From NCBI GenBank assembly GCA_016806645.1, contig JACSYO010000424.1, positions 1,562,501-1,626,500 of the forward strand: a DNA stretch of 64,000 bases, read 5' to 3'. A model generated the notes under the pieces. That model did not search any database. It saw nothing but the letters and a program-made list of their open reading frames with translations, and was not told the origin of the DNA. This document shows positions 36,968 through 47,900 of the stretch, piece by piece. Each line of letters opens with the position of its first letter. The first letter of the stretch is position 1. The translations under genes were made by a program, and so were the position numbers. The DNA is from Ophiodon elongatus (lineage: Eukaryota > Chordata > Actinopteri > Perciformes > Hexagrammidae).

Positions 36968-37153
36968 TAAGGAGAGTCTGCAGAGATGACATGACAGCTG
37001 AACAAATGAAGAAAGAGATAAACATTTGGACAGGACGCACCAGGTGGATGGTGTGTGGTATCCAGGCATCACTGAGACCCATCCCACTGGAGACATTGAT
37101 ACTGTTTCATGAAAATGTCTTAGTATTTTTTGCATTGGACTCAATGCAATTAA

Positions 37154-37690
37154 GAATTTAGAGGAAAATGTAGGTATATGCAAAAAAATACCATATGCCT
37201 GAGGGATTACTATGGAGCAGCACAATTATTACCACTGATGCTTTTGTGCAAGCCTTACTATGATGCCAACTGGAAAAGAACATTGAATTATCAATATCAG
37301 GTCGACCTGTACGATGGTTGGTTGGGCTGCCCATCTATTATCAAAGACTTGTTCGATGTCTAGAATCAATGGGTTTGTTTTTCTTTAGGTATAAGGTTAG
37401 ACATTGTTAAGGCGCTTCAGATCCAGAAAGAGATACGTGATAACAGGATGGGGAATCAGTGGAATTCCAGTCTACGGCACAATCATGTAAAAGAGGGGAA
37501 GAGACCGAGCAAGGAAGAACCCTCTGATGTTACACAGATGTTTATTAAAGCGTACAGACGGATCATCAGGGACCTTTGTGCCAGAGATGAAGAACAACTC
37601 AACAGACTACACAAAGCAAAAGTTCTCTCTCATCATCCACACCCAGATGACTACTACAAACTCAAAGTTATAATATTCACCTATAAATGA
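37154..37690 (+). mobile_element. L1-type LINE ORF2 fragment with in-frame stop, followed by unidentified frame
   Basis: A frame starting at the stop-bounded position 37154 reads LRDYYGAAQLLPLMLLCKPY (from about 37200) and WLGCPSIIKDLF, then a TAG at 37361, then NQWVCFSLGIRLDIVKALQI in the same frame. The pattern L-DYY-AAQL-PL ... W, then N-W-xFxLxIWxxI...LQI, is typical of the post-RT part of fish L1-type ORF2. After about 37440 the frame stays open to 37690 (including KAYRRIIRDLCARDEEQLNR), but I cannot assign that part to a LINE or any other family; it may be host or unrelated inserted sequence. One in-frame stop and truncation at both ends make it a relic. Confidence 0.6.
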
Positions 37691-37879
37691 TTGTCCATGA
37701 ACTGGGTTCTATTCAACACATTCTTATTCCCAACTCATCAACTACCTCAGCCGAGTCAGCGGCCCTACGCTTCAAACTATGATGCTCTAGGTTCCCCTCT
37801 AGTGTCTCTAGTGTTGGACGTGTCAGGGACGGCCTGTCAACTTCATGCTCTAACATGCATATAATCTATTTTTAAAATA

Positions 37880-38125
37880 AACTTCTAACATTAGTTCGTT
37901 TTTATGTTTACTTACGCAACAAAACTACTCGGCTAGGTTTAGGAACAGATAGTGGTTTTGGTTCAAATTAGTATGTTACATATCTTGCGTTATTAAAGCA
38001 CAGAAGTCACATGACAAAACTAAGTATTGTGTTGTAATGTGTTGACTGGGTTTCACATGGGACACAAACAGTGGACTCCTGGGTGAAAGTCCCGAGTGCC
38101 ATCATCCTACGAGGGCTTACTCACT
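37880..38125 (-). repeat. dispersed repeat family C, reverse copy
   Basis: Read on the minus strand: GACTTTCACCCAGGAGTCC, TTCCTAAACCTAGCCGAGTA and TTTTGTTGCGTAAGTAAAC, the same blocks as in 43160-43490. It lies about 200 bases downstream of the L1 fragment. No coding frame. Confidence 0.55.
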
Positions 38126-40670
38126 ATTAACACAGCTTGACTTGCTCTGACCACCTACTACTGGTGCAGACAGGAGTACATTGGAGTTCCTTGAAAGCCT
38201 GCTGGGTCTCACACAGACACTAACAGGTGCCTCGGTGTGTCGGTATCAGACGCTGAGGGGAACTGGACAAGCTGCAGTACCTGACGAGTTGGGACTGAGA
38301 AGAGGTTGGTTTTATGATAGTCCCTTTCAAATACGGTTTGAATTAAAACTATGAGAATATCTAAATGCAAAAGATAAGAGGGAAATAATGAGTGCAGGAG
38401 AAGCCAGTCAAAGTTACAGTGTGCTCCCCATCCAATCAGTAACAATGGCCTCATAGCAAATACAGTACCTATTTGTGTCCATGCGGTGTATTTGTATGAA
38501 CCATCAAATTCCCCCTAAAAGCAATTGAATCACAAAATGCTGTGAAAAGTATCCCTCTAAATTTGCAGCTTGATCAAATCCCTCTCTATGTTCTCCATTT
38601 GGACAGATGACACAGTGGAGGCTCACTTCTCTGATGGTTCACTGCGATTAGCCTGCATCTCCACGAACACTGCTGCCATATCCTTATTTGACACACTACA
38701 CGCCTCTTCTGGTGCACCCAAGGTGTGCCAATGAATATTTCAGCGATTCAAAATGGATATTACTCCTGAGTCAGATGTGCTGGCACAGGCAGCGGCACTA
38801 CAGGTGGGGCATTAGTGCCAGGCATGCTCCGAGCTCAGGGGTAATGTATCGAAACACTACGGGCCCGGGTCACTTCAGGTCCTGTTTCTGTTCTGACCAG
38901 AGAAGGAGGGCAGCTTCCTGCAGCGACCACACGTATCTTCAGCTCTAAAACATCATTTTGTCCACCGTTTCATGTTTGCTTCAGTTTCTAACGTGCTCAG
39001 ATCTGGGCTCTCCATTAACTTTAGCGTAGCGTTAGCACGGTATTGTTTAGCATTCACTAGCGCGTGTGTGTGTCCCCTTAAGGTTGGCGCAGACCTCAAT
39101 TGCTTCATGTTAATATGGTTTGTCCTCGTTTCACTAAGCACTCAAAATCCCATCCTTCCGCCCACCTGCTTATGTATGATTAAAGTATGGTATAGCCGGT
39201 GCGCTGACGCCGACTTGAAGCTAGACGGCAGGTTACTCATATCCTAGCTCCAGCTGCTTGTGTGTCACCCAGAGGGTTTTAGGCAATAGAGTCCTCGCAT
39301 GGCTCATCAAAAGATAAGCCCCTCTTTCAATTCCTGTATTCCAGCTGAGACCTCTCTTCCCACAATTAGAAAGCGGAACACAGAAATTGCCTTTAACCAG
39401 TCGCTGTACAAATACTTGTACGTAAACCACACATGAAAGAGCTTACTTCTTACCCCAGCGGTATTTTGGGAAAGAAGGAAACGTGACACTGGGCTTTTGT
39501 ATAAATCCTTGAAATCAACGCTGGCTTAACAAGTGAGAACATTGGACTTGGTAAACTGTGTAGCCGGGATCTTATGGGGATGTGCAAAGCACAGCAGCCA
39601 TTATTTGGACATTAGAGGCACGATATCCTTGGCTACGAGCCCCGCTCAGGGTTTTACACATCCCTTTGACTCTCATTCATAACAATACGTCTTATCGTCG
39701 GCTATCCATCTCCTTTCATGTCTCTCCTCAGGGACCCGACCAGTATCCTGAGTAATATGCCAGGCATCAAGTGTGGTTCTGCCAATTTATTTTCCATAAG
39801 ACTATGTCAGTCAGGCTCAGAAGCAATAAGCCAGCGCCGCCGGTAAAGACATCTGCAAAGTAAATAAGGCCTCCTTTCTGACACCACAAACGTGCGCCTG
39901 CGACTGCTGTCGCCATGGTATCGGCCGTCGACATCATTGTCGCCGGTGTCGTCATGGTAGTGTGGACTGATGTCGATCTTTTTCCGTGGGTGACAGTTTG
40001 TGGTCGGGCAGAGGGGGACGTGTCAGTCAGCTCCTGTTCAGGCAGAGGACCAGCAGAGTCAGGATGTTGGAAAAAACAAAGTTGTTTTTTTAGACGAGTA
40101 AAGTTAAACTTTGATTCACAAACTTTGTAATTCATGTATTTATTTTCCTTTTCTCGCTGTACTTCTTCTTCTGCAGAAGTCCAAGTCAGTCCTCTCCCAC
40201 TTATGTTAACCCTTTGTTTACCTGCATCGATCTCGACAAATACCCACACCAGCAGCCTGTAATCCCCTTCCCTTTGGTTCACTTCCTCCAATCGGGTCGG
40301 CTCGTGTTCTCACTGCAATCGGACCACACTGGGGTCCGCTTGGAGACCAAAGCTAAAACAAACGGTCGGACACCGCCGGCGAGTTAGAACGGACTAGACA
40401 TCGGCTCGTGAAAGCGCCTTTAGTCCTGCAGGAGCCTTGAGCTAATGTTATTCATCCAGAGAGGTAACATGGTATCCTAAGACAAGAGTCCCTTGTAAAG
40501 CATTGATAGTGGTCAGTTGGTGTTGTGTAAGAGCAGTGTCAGAATATAACACGTCTTTCTTTTCTCCACCTCTCTGTTTGTTCAGTTTGGTCTGTTTCTC
40601 TCTCCTGGGGGAACCAGACCTGAGCATGGGACACATCTGGGACTGGACAGCCAGGTCTGGACTGGTCTAA

Positions 40671-40715
<45 letters not shown>

Positions 40716-41094
40716 GGATGAGGGGCACCTACTGTAGTGTGCACTGGGTGCTGGAGAGAATCACGACTGTTTTCTTTTTCAGTAGCGTGCCCCGAGCAGG
40801 TTTACGTTGTAGCCGTGCCATATGCTCTGTAGGAAATGGGCTTTATTAATATGTTTAAGAGCACGTCAGGCTCCGGTGACTTATGGGCTAAGTAAGCCAA
40901 TGTGAAGGTGCATTGTCGGCAACTTTTCACAAATAAAGCCGGAGTAAAAGGGGGGAGAAAAAAAAAAAAAGAGAAAAAGATGGAAAGAAAAACATTCTCT
41001 AGGGGCGCTCTGTGGAGCAGGGGGACCGGCTGGTTCCAGGTCTGCCACGGTGTGGGCGAGGGCCCGATTCAGCTGAGCCTCTGCGTTCCAGGTG
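38126..41094. other. non-coding, longest minus-strand frame unassigned
   Basis: Minus-strand frame 39767-40291 is open for 174 codons but has no domain, signal or membrane pattern I can name and overlaps no splice context; treated as chance. The rest is unique-looking sequence with one TG array. Confidence 0.45.
40672..40714. repeat. (TG)21 microsatellite
   Basis: Uninterrupted TG array. Confidence 0.98.
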
Positions 41095-41200
41095 TTGCTT
41101 TTTAATTGGCAATTCCGCGAGCAATAAAGCATTTCGCGTACTTTCGCTTGTAAAGTGCTTTCATTCCGTCTCCAAATGATGTAATTACCCCGGCGTCCCA
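41095..41200. promoter_or_regulatory. candidate conserved non-coding element
   Basis: TTTTAATTGGCAATTCCGCG, GCAATAAAGCATTTCGCG and GATGTAATTACCCCGG, about 3.5 kb upstream of the putative promoter. Unique sequence with CpG interspersed. Confidence 0.25.
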
Positions 41201-41734
41201 GGCGAGAGGGCAGCCCGGGAGGGGGGGGGGGGTTGGCGTGAGGGGAGGAAGGGGAGGGGCGTCTGCTCCTGGTGGAGGGTTTCCTGAAGTGTGTTTTCAT
41301 TCAGGAGTCCAAACACCATAAAGTCAGTTAGTTGTTTGCACAATAAAAGTGCACTTTTTCATTTCATGTCTATCTCCCCCTGCTCTGCGTGAGTCTAATA
41401 TTTATGAAAACAAAACAAACGTAAAAAATATAGCCTCTCTTTGATGATGAAGGGCAGCAGGGGACATTTCTTCTTTGTTCCTGGACACAGATGGTGATTT
41501 ACTTTTTCTTTTTTTCTCCAACATTAATTAACTTTTCTTGGTTTTCTTGAAGCTGCAGGAGCATGTTTCTGCTTTCCTCACAGTTTGAGATTGACTTCTC
41601 TAAAATGCTTTGAGACATTTATGCCTTCATTTGTGCTGCACAATAGGTGATCCAGTGCCGACGCAAATCCGTTTCGAAACTTGACTGCTCTGCACCCTTC
41701 AAGGAGTCAAGGACGGGAGGTTTACAATTACACG

Positions 41735-41905
41735 TATGCTAATGAAGTCAGATAACCCATGGAGTGATGTTATCATTTGAATTTCTCTGGGAAGGAGATA
41801 TTTAAAAAAAAAAAAAAGGTATTTTCCTGTTTAGTCAGCGTGGAATTCCCTCTGAGACGCAAAAAGGGTCAAAAGCAAAGCCAAGTGTGTGTCGGCCGAG
41901 CGTGC
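41735..41905. promoter_or_regulatory. candidate conserved non-coding element
   Basis: TATGCTAATGAAGTCAGATA, GTTATCATTTGAATTTC, an A-run (41804-41817) and TTAGTCAGCGTGGAATTCC (the last resembles a nuclear-factor/NF-kB-like GGAATTCC). Inference only. Confidence 0.22.
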
Positions 41906-43159
41906 GGAGACGTGTAACACTAACCTGAAGTCATTTGACTAAAACGGATCTCGTGATCCACCTGAGGATTGTGAACCCTCGAGAACAAGTTCAGCCTGTC
42001 GGCTTGTGGCGTGGAAACCTAAACTCCACTTGATCAACATCTCCCACCGGTAGGCGCATTCCACTGGAGCTGTAGGACCAAATAGCTCAGCGTGGATGAA
42101 ACAACACGGAGGGGAAAGTCAAGGAAACATTCTTCTCACATAAAGTCTACCTGGCAACGCTTGTGCGTATCAGACCTCCCCGGTGCCTGTCAGTATTCCA
42201 GCAGTGGCAACACTGCCAAAAAACACAAAAACAAGCTGTTCGCTATCACTGCCGTTCCCATGGGAACAGGCCCGCAGAGGGTGTGCCCGCTCCGACACTC
42301 ATCTACACAAACAGTATGCGAGCCGACTCCCCAGCACGCTTCACAAACCAGGAGGTGGGTAAACGGAGGAGGGGGCCCCCACCACCGCCGCCGCCGCCGG
42401 CCTCTTTCTCGGAGAACCGGGGCCTCATGCAGAACCCTGCTATCGGTGTAAGCGATTAGCTGGCCCCGCTTGTGAAAAGTGCCACGAGGGGAAAAAGGAT
42501 CAAGATTCCTGAGATGTTGGGCCTCCAGTGCTCATTCGTACACTTCCTCTCCGTAATAAAGAGCACACACTGCCGGCGGCTGGAGCCGCTGAAGGCCGGC
42601 AGAGACACAGAGAAGAGAGGAGAAGAGGAGAGGGAGAGGGGGAGGAGAGGAGAGGGGGAGGAGAGGAGAGGGGGAGAAGGAAGCAGCAGGAAGCCGACTG
42701 GCTGGACGACAAACAAATAAATGCCAGGCCCCTTTGATGGGCCTCGGTTACTTTAGCTACGCTGCTGGTTGAGAGAGGAAAGTCAGTTTGACATTGGTTT
42801 CTTCAAAGGCATCACTTTGTTCTCTGCCTTCTTTTTGGGGGGGGAATTGGCTTGATTGTCAAGTTAGCCATCAGTGGGATTAGCACCGCTCCTCTCCACA
42901 GGTGGCTCAGACACCATATAATTAGTCTGCACTGTACCTGCTGGAGGTTTGCAGCGCTTTATCGAAGACAACGAAATAACACCAATCAGGCGTAAGAGAA
43001 AGGTTAAGTGTACGGTCAGAAGTTCACCGCCATTCCTAAAAAAAAGAAAGAAGACTGCACTGTAATTCGTGGATATCCCATGAGATGAATTCCTATGTAA
43101 TCCACGTAATCATGAACCAGAAAGTAAAAAGGCAGCAGAAACCCACACAGGGCGGGTCG
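41906..43159. other. non-coding with (CCG)n and purine tracts
   Basis: Short CpG-rich area around 42380-42600; no promoter-exon pair could be defended. Confidence 0.5.
42607..42680 (+). repeat. GGAGA purine-rich low-complexity tract
   Basis: Runs of GAGAGGAGAA and GGGGGAGGAGAGG with an imperfect 18-base repeat (GGAGGAGAGGAGAGG type) at 42642 and 42659. Almost no pyrimidine. A (CCG)n run lies at 42380-42400. Confidence 0.9.
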
Positions 43160-43490
43160 AACCAAATGCCATCTTTCACCCAGGAGACCGCGTGTGGAAC
43201 CAGAAGTCAACAGAGATTTATTTGTTGCGTAACTCCCATACTTAAGTGACGCCACTTCTGTAGTTATTTTAACCCAAACAATGATCTTTTTTCTAAACCT
43301 AGCTAAGTCATTTTGTTTCCTAAACCTGACTAAGTAGTTCCCTGTGAAGATAGAAGTTTCTTTTAATAAAGACTGTATGTAAACATATCATAGGAACCGT
43401 TGTAGGAGGATGCGCTGCCTGGGTGCTAGTCCAGCCAGCGTGTCGTCCCTCCTGTCTGTGTGCCTCACGTTTCTGGCATTGCTTTAACAA
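43160..43490 (+). repeat. dispersed repeat family C, forward copy
   Basis: TCTTTCACCCAGGAGACCGC, TATTTGTTGCGTAACTCCC, TTTTAACCCAAACAATGATC and CTAAACCTAGCTAAGTC. The reverse complement of 37880-38125 shares TTTCACCCAGGAG, CTAAACCTAGCC and GTTGCGTAA, so the two are inverted copies. I recognise the family as common in teleosts. Confidence 0.6.
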
Positions 43491-44311
43491 GATTGATTAA
43501 AGACAAAAAATAAAAATAAAAGTGGGAGCATGAAACAATGAAAACACATACTGTGTGGAGCAGCACTGTCTCCCAGCCTTTTCTTCTGGGGACCCACTTT
43601 GTAAAAATGACCCACTTCACAATGACTGGCTGCTGTAGAGCGTTAGCATACACAGCGGGCTAGCAGGAACACCTTACAATGTGACAACACATGGACTCCA
43701 AGAGCTGAATACAAGGGTGACTTCAGAAGGACGTGTGTCACAGGCTGTCCATGTCTCTGAGGCTTCATGTCTCTGAGGCCCTCCCACCATGGGGGGTGGA
43801 GCAGCTCCTGGGTGTTTCTCTTACCTTGTTGTTCGTGCTCTATGGGCAACATGGATGCACGTCTGGGTAAATTTATATCTAGCAGGCAAACCTTTTTTTT
43901 TTTTTGCTTCATGCGCCACTGAGCAGCTTTCATAGGAGAGAAGGGGGCCCCGCCCGCACCGCTGTCTGCAGTTCTCTCTACACCTCCATGGTTCAGAGCC
44001 ACCTCCAACATCTCTGTGTTCCTTCCAGGTACTCTCACTGTTGTCCTTGACACATTCTGGCTTTTACTCAGAACCCATTTGCCTCTTTTCAATAATTGCA
44101 TTTTATCTAATTATCCATTCCCTTTTTGCAAAGAACCTTGTAACTCTCTACTAAATGTGCTCCATGCAAACACAAGTGTGACTATGATTGTGTTTACCCT
44201 CTGTAGTTATGTACCCTCTGACTGCTCAAATGGGATAAAAAAAAGAGCTTTTCTCCCAGAGGAAAACACCCGCTCTCTAAGTGAGCAATAAATCTGGCAC
44301 TTAGGAGCGGT

Positions 44312-44344
<33 letters not shown>

Positions 44345-44559
44345 GTACTCCGTGGCCTCAAGTCCACAGCCTCCAGAGCTGTCAAATGTTGCCTGGCCCT
44401 GAGACATCCGTAACCCGTGACCCCTGTGACTCCTGTTTTGTTCTCGGCTCTCCAGGCCCCTCAGATAGCCCTCCACTGGAACTCCCCCAGATGACAGACA
44501 CTCCTCTCCTCTCTGTTCCTCCACACTACCCCGGTAGCCTTTGACCCCACCAGCACCTC
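43491..44559. other. non-coding upstream of the putative promoter
   Basis: CTCCCAGCCTTTTCTTCTGG, GGGACCCACTTTG and AAAATGACCCACTTC (43570-43622) resemble a short fish repeat; a T-run is at 43892-43904. Otherwise nothing. Confidence 0.5.
44312..44340. repeat. (TG)14 microsatellite upstream of the promoter
   Basis: TG array about 250 bases before the CpG-rich block. Confidence 0.97.
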
Positions 44560-45088
44560 TGCATCTCCGCGCGGCTGCCCTCGCATTCCAGCGAAGGCGC
44601 TGAAACCTGAGCCCCGCGGTGAGCTCATCGGCCGGCCCGCCGAATCAAGAGTTAAATGATACCGAAAAACTGTGAGGGGGGAAGAGAGAACTGAGAGAGA
44701 AGGAGGGGGGGGGGGAGAGGCAGCCGTCGGTGCAGGACAGGTCTGGAACTGGTTCAGTGTGTCTGCTTGTCTGCGCTCCTCGGGGGGGTTAAGTTACACC
44801 AGCGAGAGCGAGGAGGAAGAGGAAGAAGAAACTGCTGGCGTCTTTGGCTCCTCTCTGCCTTTGTCTGTCTCGTTTTCCTCCTCGCGCTGCCTCTCGGCGG
44901 CCTGACTAACTGGTGCCTGCAGTTTCCTCTCGACACACTCCGGCGAGCCCTCCGCCGCCCTCCGCCGCCCTCCACCCGCGCTTTCAACTTAACGAGCCCC
45001 GCCGGTCTCGTCCTCGAGCCCGGGAGCCGGGATGGGAGTGTAATGCCGTGAGGTCGCGCTCTCGTCTCTGTTCTTCTCTGACCCTGCC
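44560..45088 (+). promoter_or_regulatory. CpG-rich promoter / 5' UTR candidate
   Basis: About 530 bases that are clearly richer in G+C and CpG than the flanks, starting around the CGCGCGG-type stretch at 44568 and ending at the candidate start codon. It contains a purine run (44690-44725), a GAGGAAGA-type stretch (44808-44830) and short CCGCCCTC tandem copies (44950-44972). No clear TATA box was seen, which is common for CpG-island promoters. Two minimal uORFs lie just before the start: ATG GGA GTG TAA (45032-45043) and ATG CCG TGA (45043-45051), the stop of the first overlapping the ATG of the second. The transcription start cannot be placed from sequence alone. Confidence 0.45.
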
Positions 45089-45112
45089 ATGACCACCAAG
45101 CGTCCAAAGACG
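45089..45112 (+). CDS. candidate first coding exon (MTTKRPKT) of an unidentified gene
   Basis: What is seen: an ATG with a purine (G) at -3 opens eight codons reading MTTKRPKT, and the frame runs straight into ACG|GTGAGT, a near-consensus vertebrate splice donor, in phase 0. The exon sits at the downstream edge of a CpG-rich block, as expected for a first exon at a vertebrate promoter. Read through the donor, the frame continues only into intron-like, microsatellite-bearing DNA (TG array at 45145). I do not recognise the protein from eight residues; the basic start (KRPK) could suit a nuclear protein but proves nothing. No downstream exon was identified in the remaining 19 kb, so the second exon would lie beyond the window or be short and unrecognised. 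Alternatively the ATG-donor pairing is chance, or the exon is non-coding 5' UTR. Confidence 0.45.
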
Positions 45113-45144
45113 GTGAGTGTCCCTCTTTCTCAAATTGTCTGCCA

Positions 45145-45179
45145 GTGTGTGTGTGTGTGTGTGTGTATGTGTGTGTGTG
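45145..45179. repeat. (GT)n microsatellite just after the splice donor
   Basis: GT array with one A interruption, starting 32 bases after the candidate exon 1 donor. Confidence 0.97.
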
Positions 45180-47046
45180 CGCATAGTTTGTGTGGCTATG
45201 TCTGTGTGTTAAAAAAGAGGAACTGTTCATAGAAAAATGAAACAAAATGTTTTACAAAGCCGTAGCTCAAATGTCACATCACAAAATTGTAATTCACATC
45301 TCATATTGTGATGAGTAGCATTAAGACGCTTAATCACCGCAAACATAATTAAACCAATCAGTGTCTCTCTCTCAAGCTGAGTTTGGAGGACGACTGCAGT
45401 CAGTCAGGAAAAAAGGGCTTTTAGGCGAGAGCAACTCCAGCTGGAAGCAAAGATCAACTTTTAAAAGTTTAAAGAGTACCATTGAATAAACCTTTTAACC
45501 ATGCATTATTCATGGCGCCATGTTTCTTTCTAGTTCAGTGCCTGTTGTTCGCCGTGTCTCTCCCTGACCCCGTGCACTTGTCTTGTCGACCTTCGGGGTG
45601 ACAAATCCTTCTGAAGCACAGTTTTAAACAGGGTGAGGGTTTTAATGGCTGGCCTACAGCAGACACACAACAAAAGGTTGAGTACACATTATCATTTAAA
45701 AAAAAAAAAAAAGAATAATGTAAGAGTGCAACAATGTTTTATAAATTCTGCAACTGTGCAAGGGCCAGTTTACATTGTGAAATCTCCCACAATCTCTCTT
45801 TTATAGCAGAAAGCTATTTAAAATAATTGTGAGCGTTTCCACCAGGAACTTAAATGTCTGAGGTGAAACAGAAACAATTATCTGAAACACCTTTTGCAAA
45901 CGCTGTGATTATTTAAATGTGTGTGAAGTGCTCTGCTGCTCCTCGTGGGGAAGCACACCGCTCCTTTGGAAATAATGCCATCGCTCTGATCAAAAGCTTG
46001 AGGGAAAGCGGAGGTCCAGGGAACACCGCCCTGAACGCACCTCGCTCTACCACCTGGCTCCCTCACACGTGTGACTTCACACACAGCGCTGCTGATGGAT
46101 GAGTACACAATACTACTTAAGGAGGACAGATGAATTCATAAATAGTCCCTGTCTTCTGGGGCTTTTAGCCGACGTTTATTCTTCCACCGCTACTTGCAAA
46201 GAACACGATGAGAGAATTGATTTCAATTCCATAAAGCACAAAGTGACTCGTGTCCAACAGCGAGGAAGAACTACAGTTCAATGAAAGTTTACGCACGTGG
46301 TTCCCAAATATGTTTTGGTTGCAATCTCTATGGCAACATGTGACTTTACGGCGCTGACAAGTGAGGGTTGGTGTGGTATCATGTCAGCCTGCTGGCTGCT
46401 GACTGGAGATCAGATCCTGTGAGGTGAAAGGAGGAGTAGGACCATGTGAAAAGACTTCAAGTGTTACTTAAGAGAAAACCTTGTCGGCTTTAACTGTTTT
46501 AATTTCTTTGTAAACTTTGGCTTTTGGACAGAACCAGACGTGGGAACACGTCAACGCTGACTCAGGGAAATTGTGCTGGACATTTTTAACCGTTCTAAGT
46601 TGTTTAATATACCAAACAATGAATTAGATAAGTAAGAAAACGATTAATCCACAAGAGGAAAAACTTCACATCTTCTCACATTTTGCGTATACAATCTTAA
46701 TCTTTAAAGTAAGTCGTAGCCGCAGCTTTCTAATAACTGTACTTCAGTGCAGTATTTCTCTCTGAAAATGTAGAAAGAATTGTAAATTATGAGTCAAACC
46801 GAGGTGACGTTTTAAAATCTGTCGGAATCACGGCAAATTTCATGCGTCATCATTTGTGCATCACTTCTGAAAATATGCCACTAATGTGTCATCGAGGGTG
46901 ACAGCTCAACATGCACCTTTCTGAGAGCAGGGGTTCTGAAAGTGAGCTGGATCACGAATAATTGCTTTTGGGGACAGGCAGGTAGTCAGAAACAGTTTGG
47001 TAGAGAAGTGAATGAACCTATTTGACAGCTGGAATGTGTTTTTGTA

Positions 47047-47097
47047 CGGGAGGGGGTGAGGGGTGGGGGGTGGGGGGTGGGGGGTGGGGGGGTGGGG
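47047..47097 (+). repeat. G-rich tandem (GGGGGGT) tract, G-quadruplex candidate
   Basis: Repeats of GGGGTG/GGGGGGT, at least six G-runs of four or more within 50 bases on the + strand, about 1.9 kb into the putative first intron. Confidence 0.9.
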
Positions 47098-47446
47098 CTG
47101 CTTCAGACTGTCCGTTTTCAGACATTTAATAGGGAGAATGAAAATCCTTATTTTGACTCACTATGTCCGAATGTATTTTAAATACATTATGAAGACAATA
47201 AAGTAGGATATGACAGTTTTCTTTTTTTATTCCTGTTAATTCTTGATAAGAGTTCTCAAAGTCCACTGGAATTGATCAGCATGTTGGCAGGATCAGTCCT
47301 CCAGCGGGCCACATCCTATGGTACTATAGGGTCAGCTGACCGCAGCAGCCAACTGGAGGCATGAATCAGACGTTGTGTGACGCTGGACACGGCCCGGGGG
47401 CAGAGAGCGTGAGGAGGGCATTGAGAAAGATCCGAGGGGGGGAGGC

Positions 47447-47448
<2 letters not shown>

Positions 47449-47482
<34 letters not shown>
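47449..47482. repeat. (AG)17 microsatellite
   Basis: Uninterrupted purine array, preceded by GGGGGGGAGGCGC. Confidence 0.97.
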
Positions 47483-47486
<4 letters not shown>

Positions 47487-47609
47487 CCATAGACTGGTTC
47501 TCTGGCCAACTGGGAGATCCAGCACAAGGAGAAGCTTGTTCTTGCGCTGCCTCTCCGTTCTCTGGGCATGGAGCAGGAGGACACGGCCTCTCTGGGATGA
47601 AAGAAAAAT

Positions 47610-47900
47610 AGACTCAAATGCCAGAGGATAATGTGATTACAGGCGAATAGGAGAATGGAGGTTAATTGGAGTTAAGTGTCTATAAAAAAAAACGAGCCTA
47701 TATATATATACATCTGCACGTCAACCCACATTCTGCCAATAGGGCTCGGATTCTTACTGCCGCCTGTAAAATAAACACAGTCAATAGTTCAGAAGGAATG
47801 CTGCCATTGTATATGTTCTGAGGATAATACCTGGACATTTGGAGTCCAATCATTATCAGATTATATTCGATGGCTCAGACACGTGAATAGAAAAACATGA
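47610..47900. promoter_or_regulatory. candidate conserved non-coding element inside putative intron 1
   Basis: GATAATGTGATTACAGGCG, GGTTAATTGGAGTTAAG, CCAATAGGGCTC, CCAATCATTATCAGATTA and a TATATATATA tract, in non-repetitive sequence about 2.5 kb after the candidate exon. If the gene model holds this is an intronic element. Confidence 0.28.

Larger units (their letters stand above)
35666..37153. other. G+C-richer non-coding with GT arrays
   Basis: 36000-36460 is CpG-rich (GGGCCCGGGGGCCC at 36068) with overlapping frames up to 157 codons on the minus strand, part of which is CA-repeat-derived. No start-donor pair could be defended. Confidence 0.45.
45113..47609 (+). other. putative intron 1, 5' part
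   Basis: Begins GTGAGTGTCC. AT-rich, with an A-run at 45698-45712, the G-rich tract at 47047 and the AG array at 47449. No internal exon recognised. Called intron only because of the candidate donor. Confidence 0.4.

Noticed and set aside
39767..40291. 174-codon minus-strand frame
   Set aside because: No recognisable domain, no homology pattern, no promoter or splice context; length is within chance for this much sequence.
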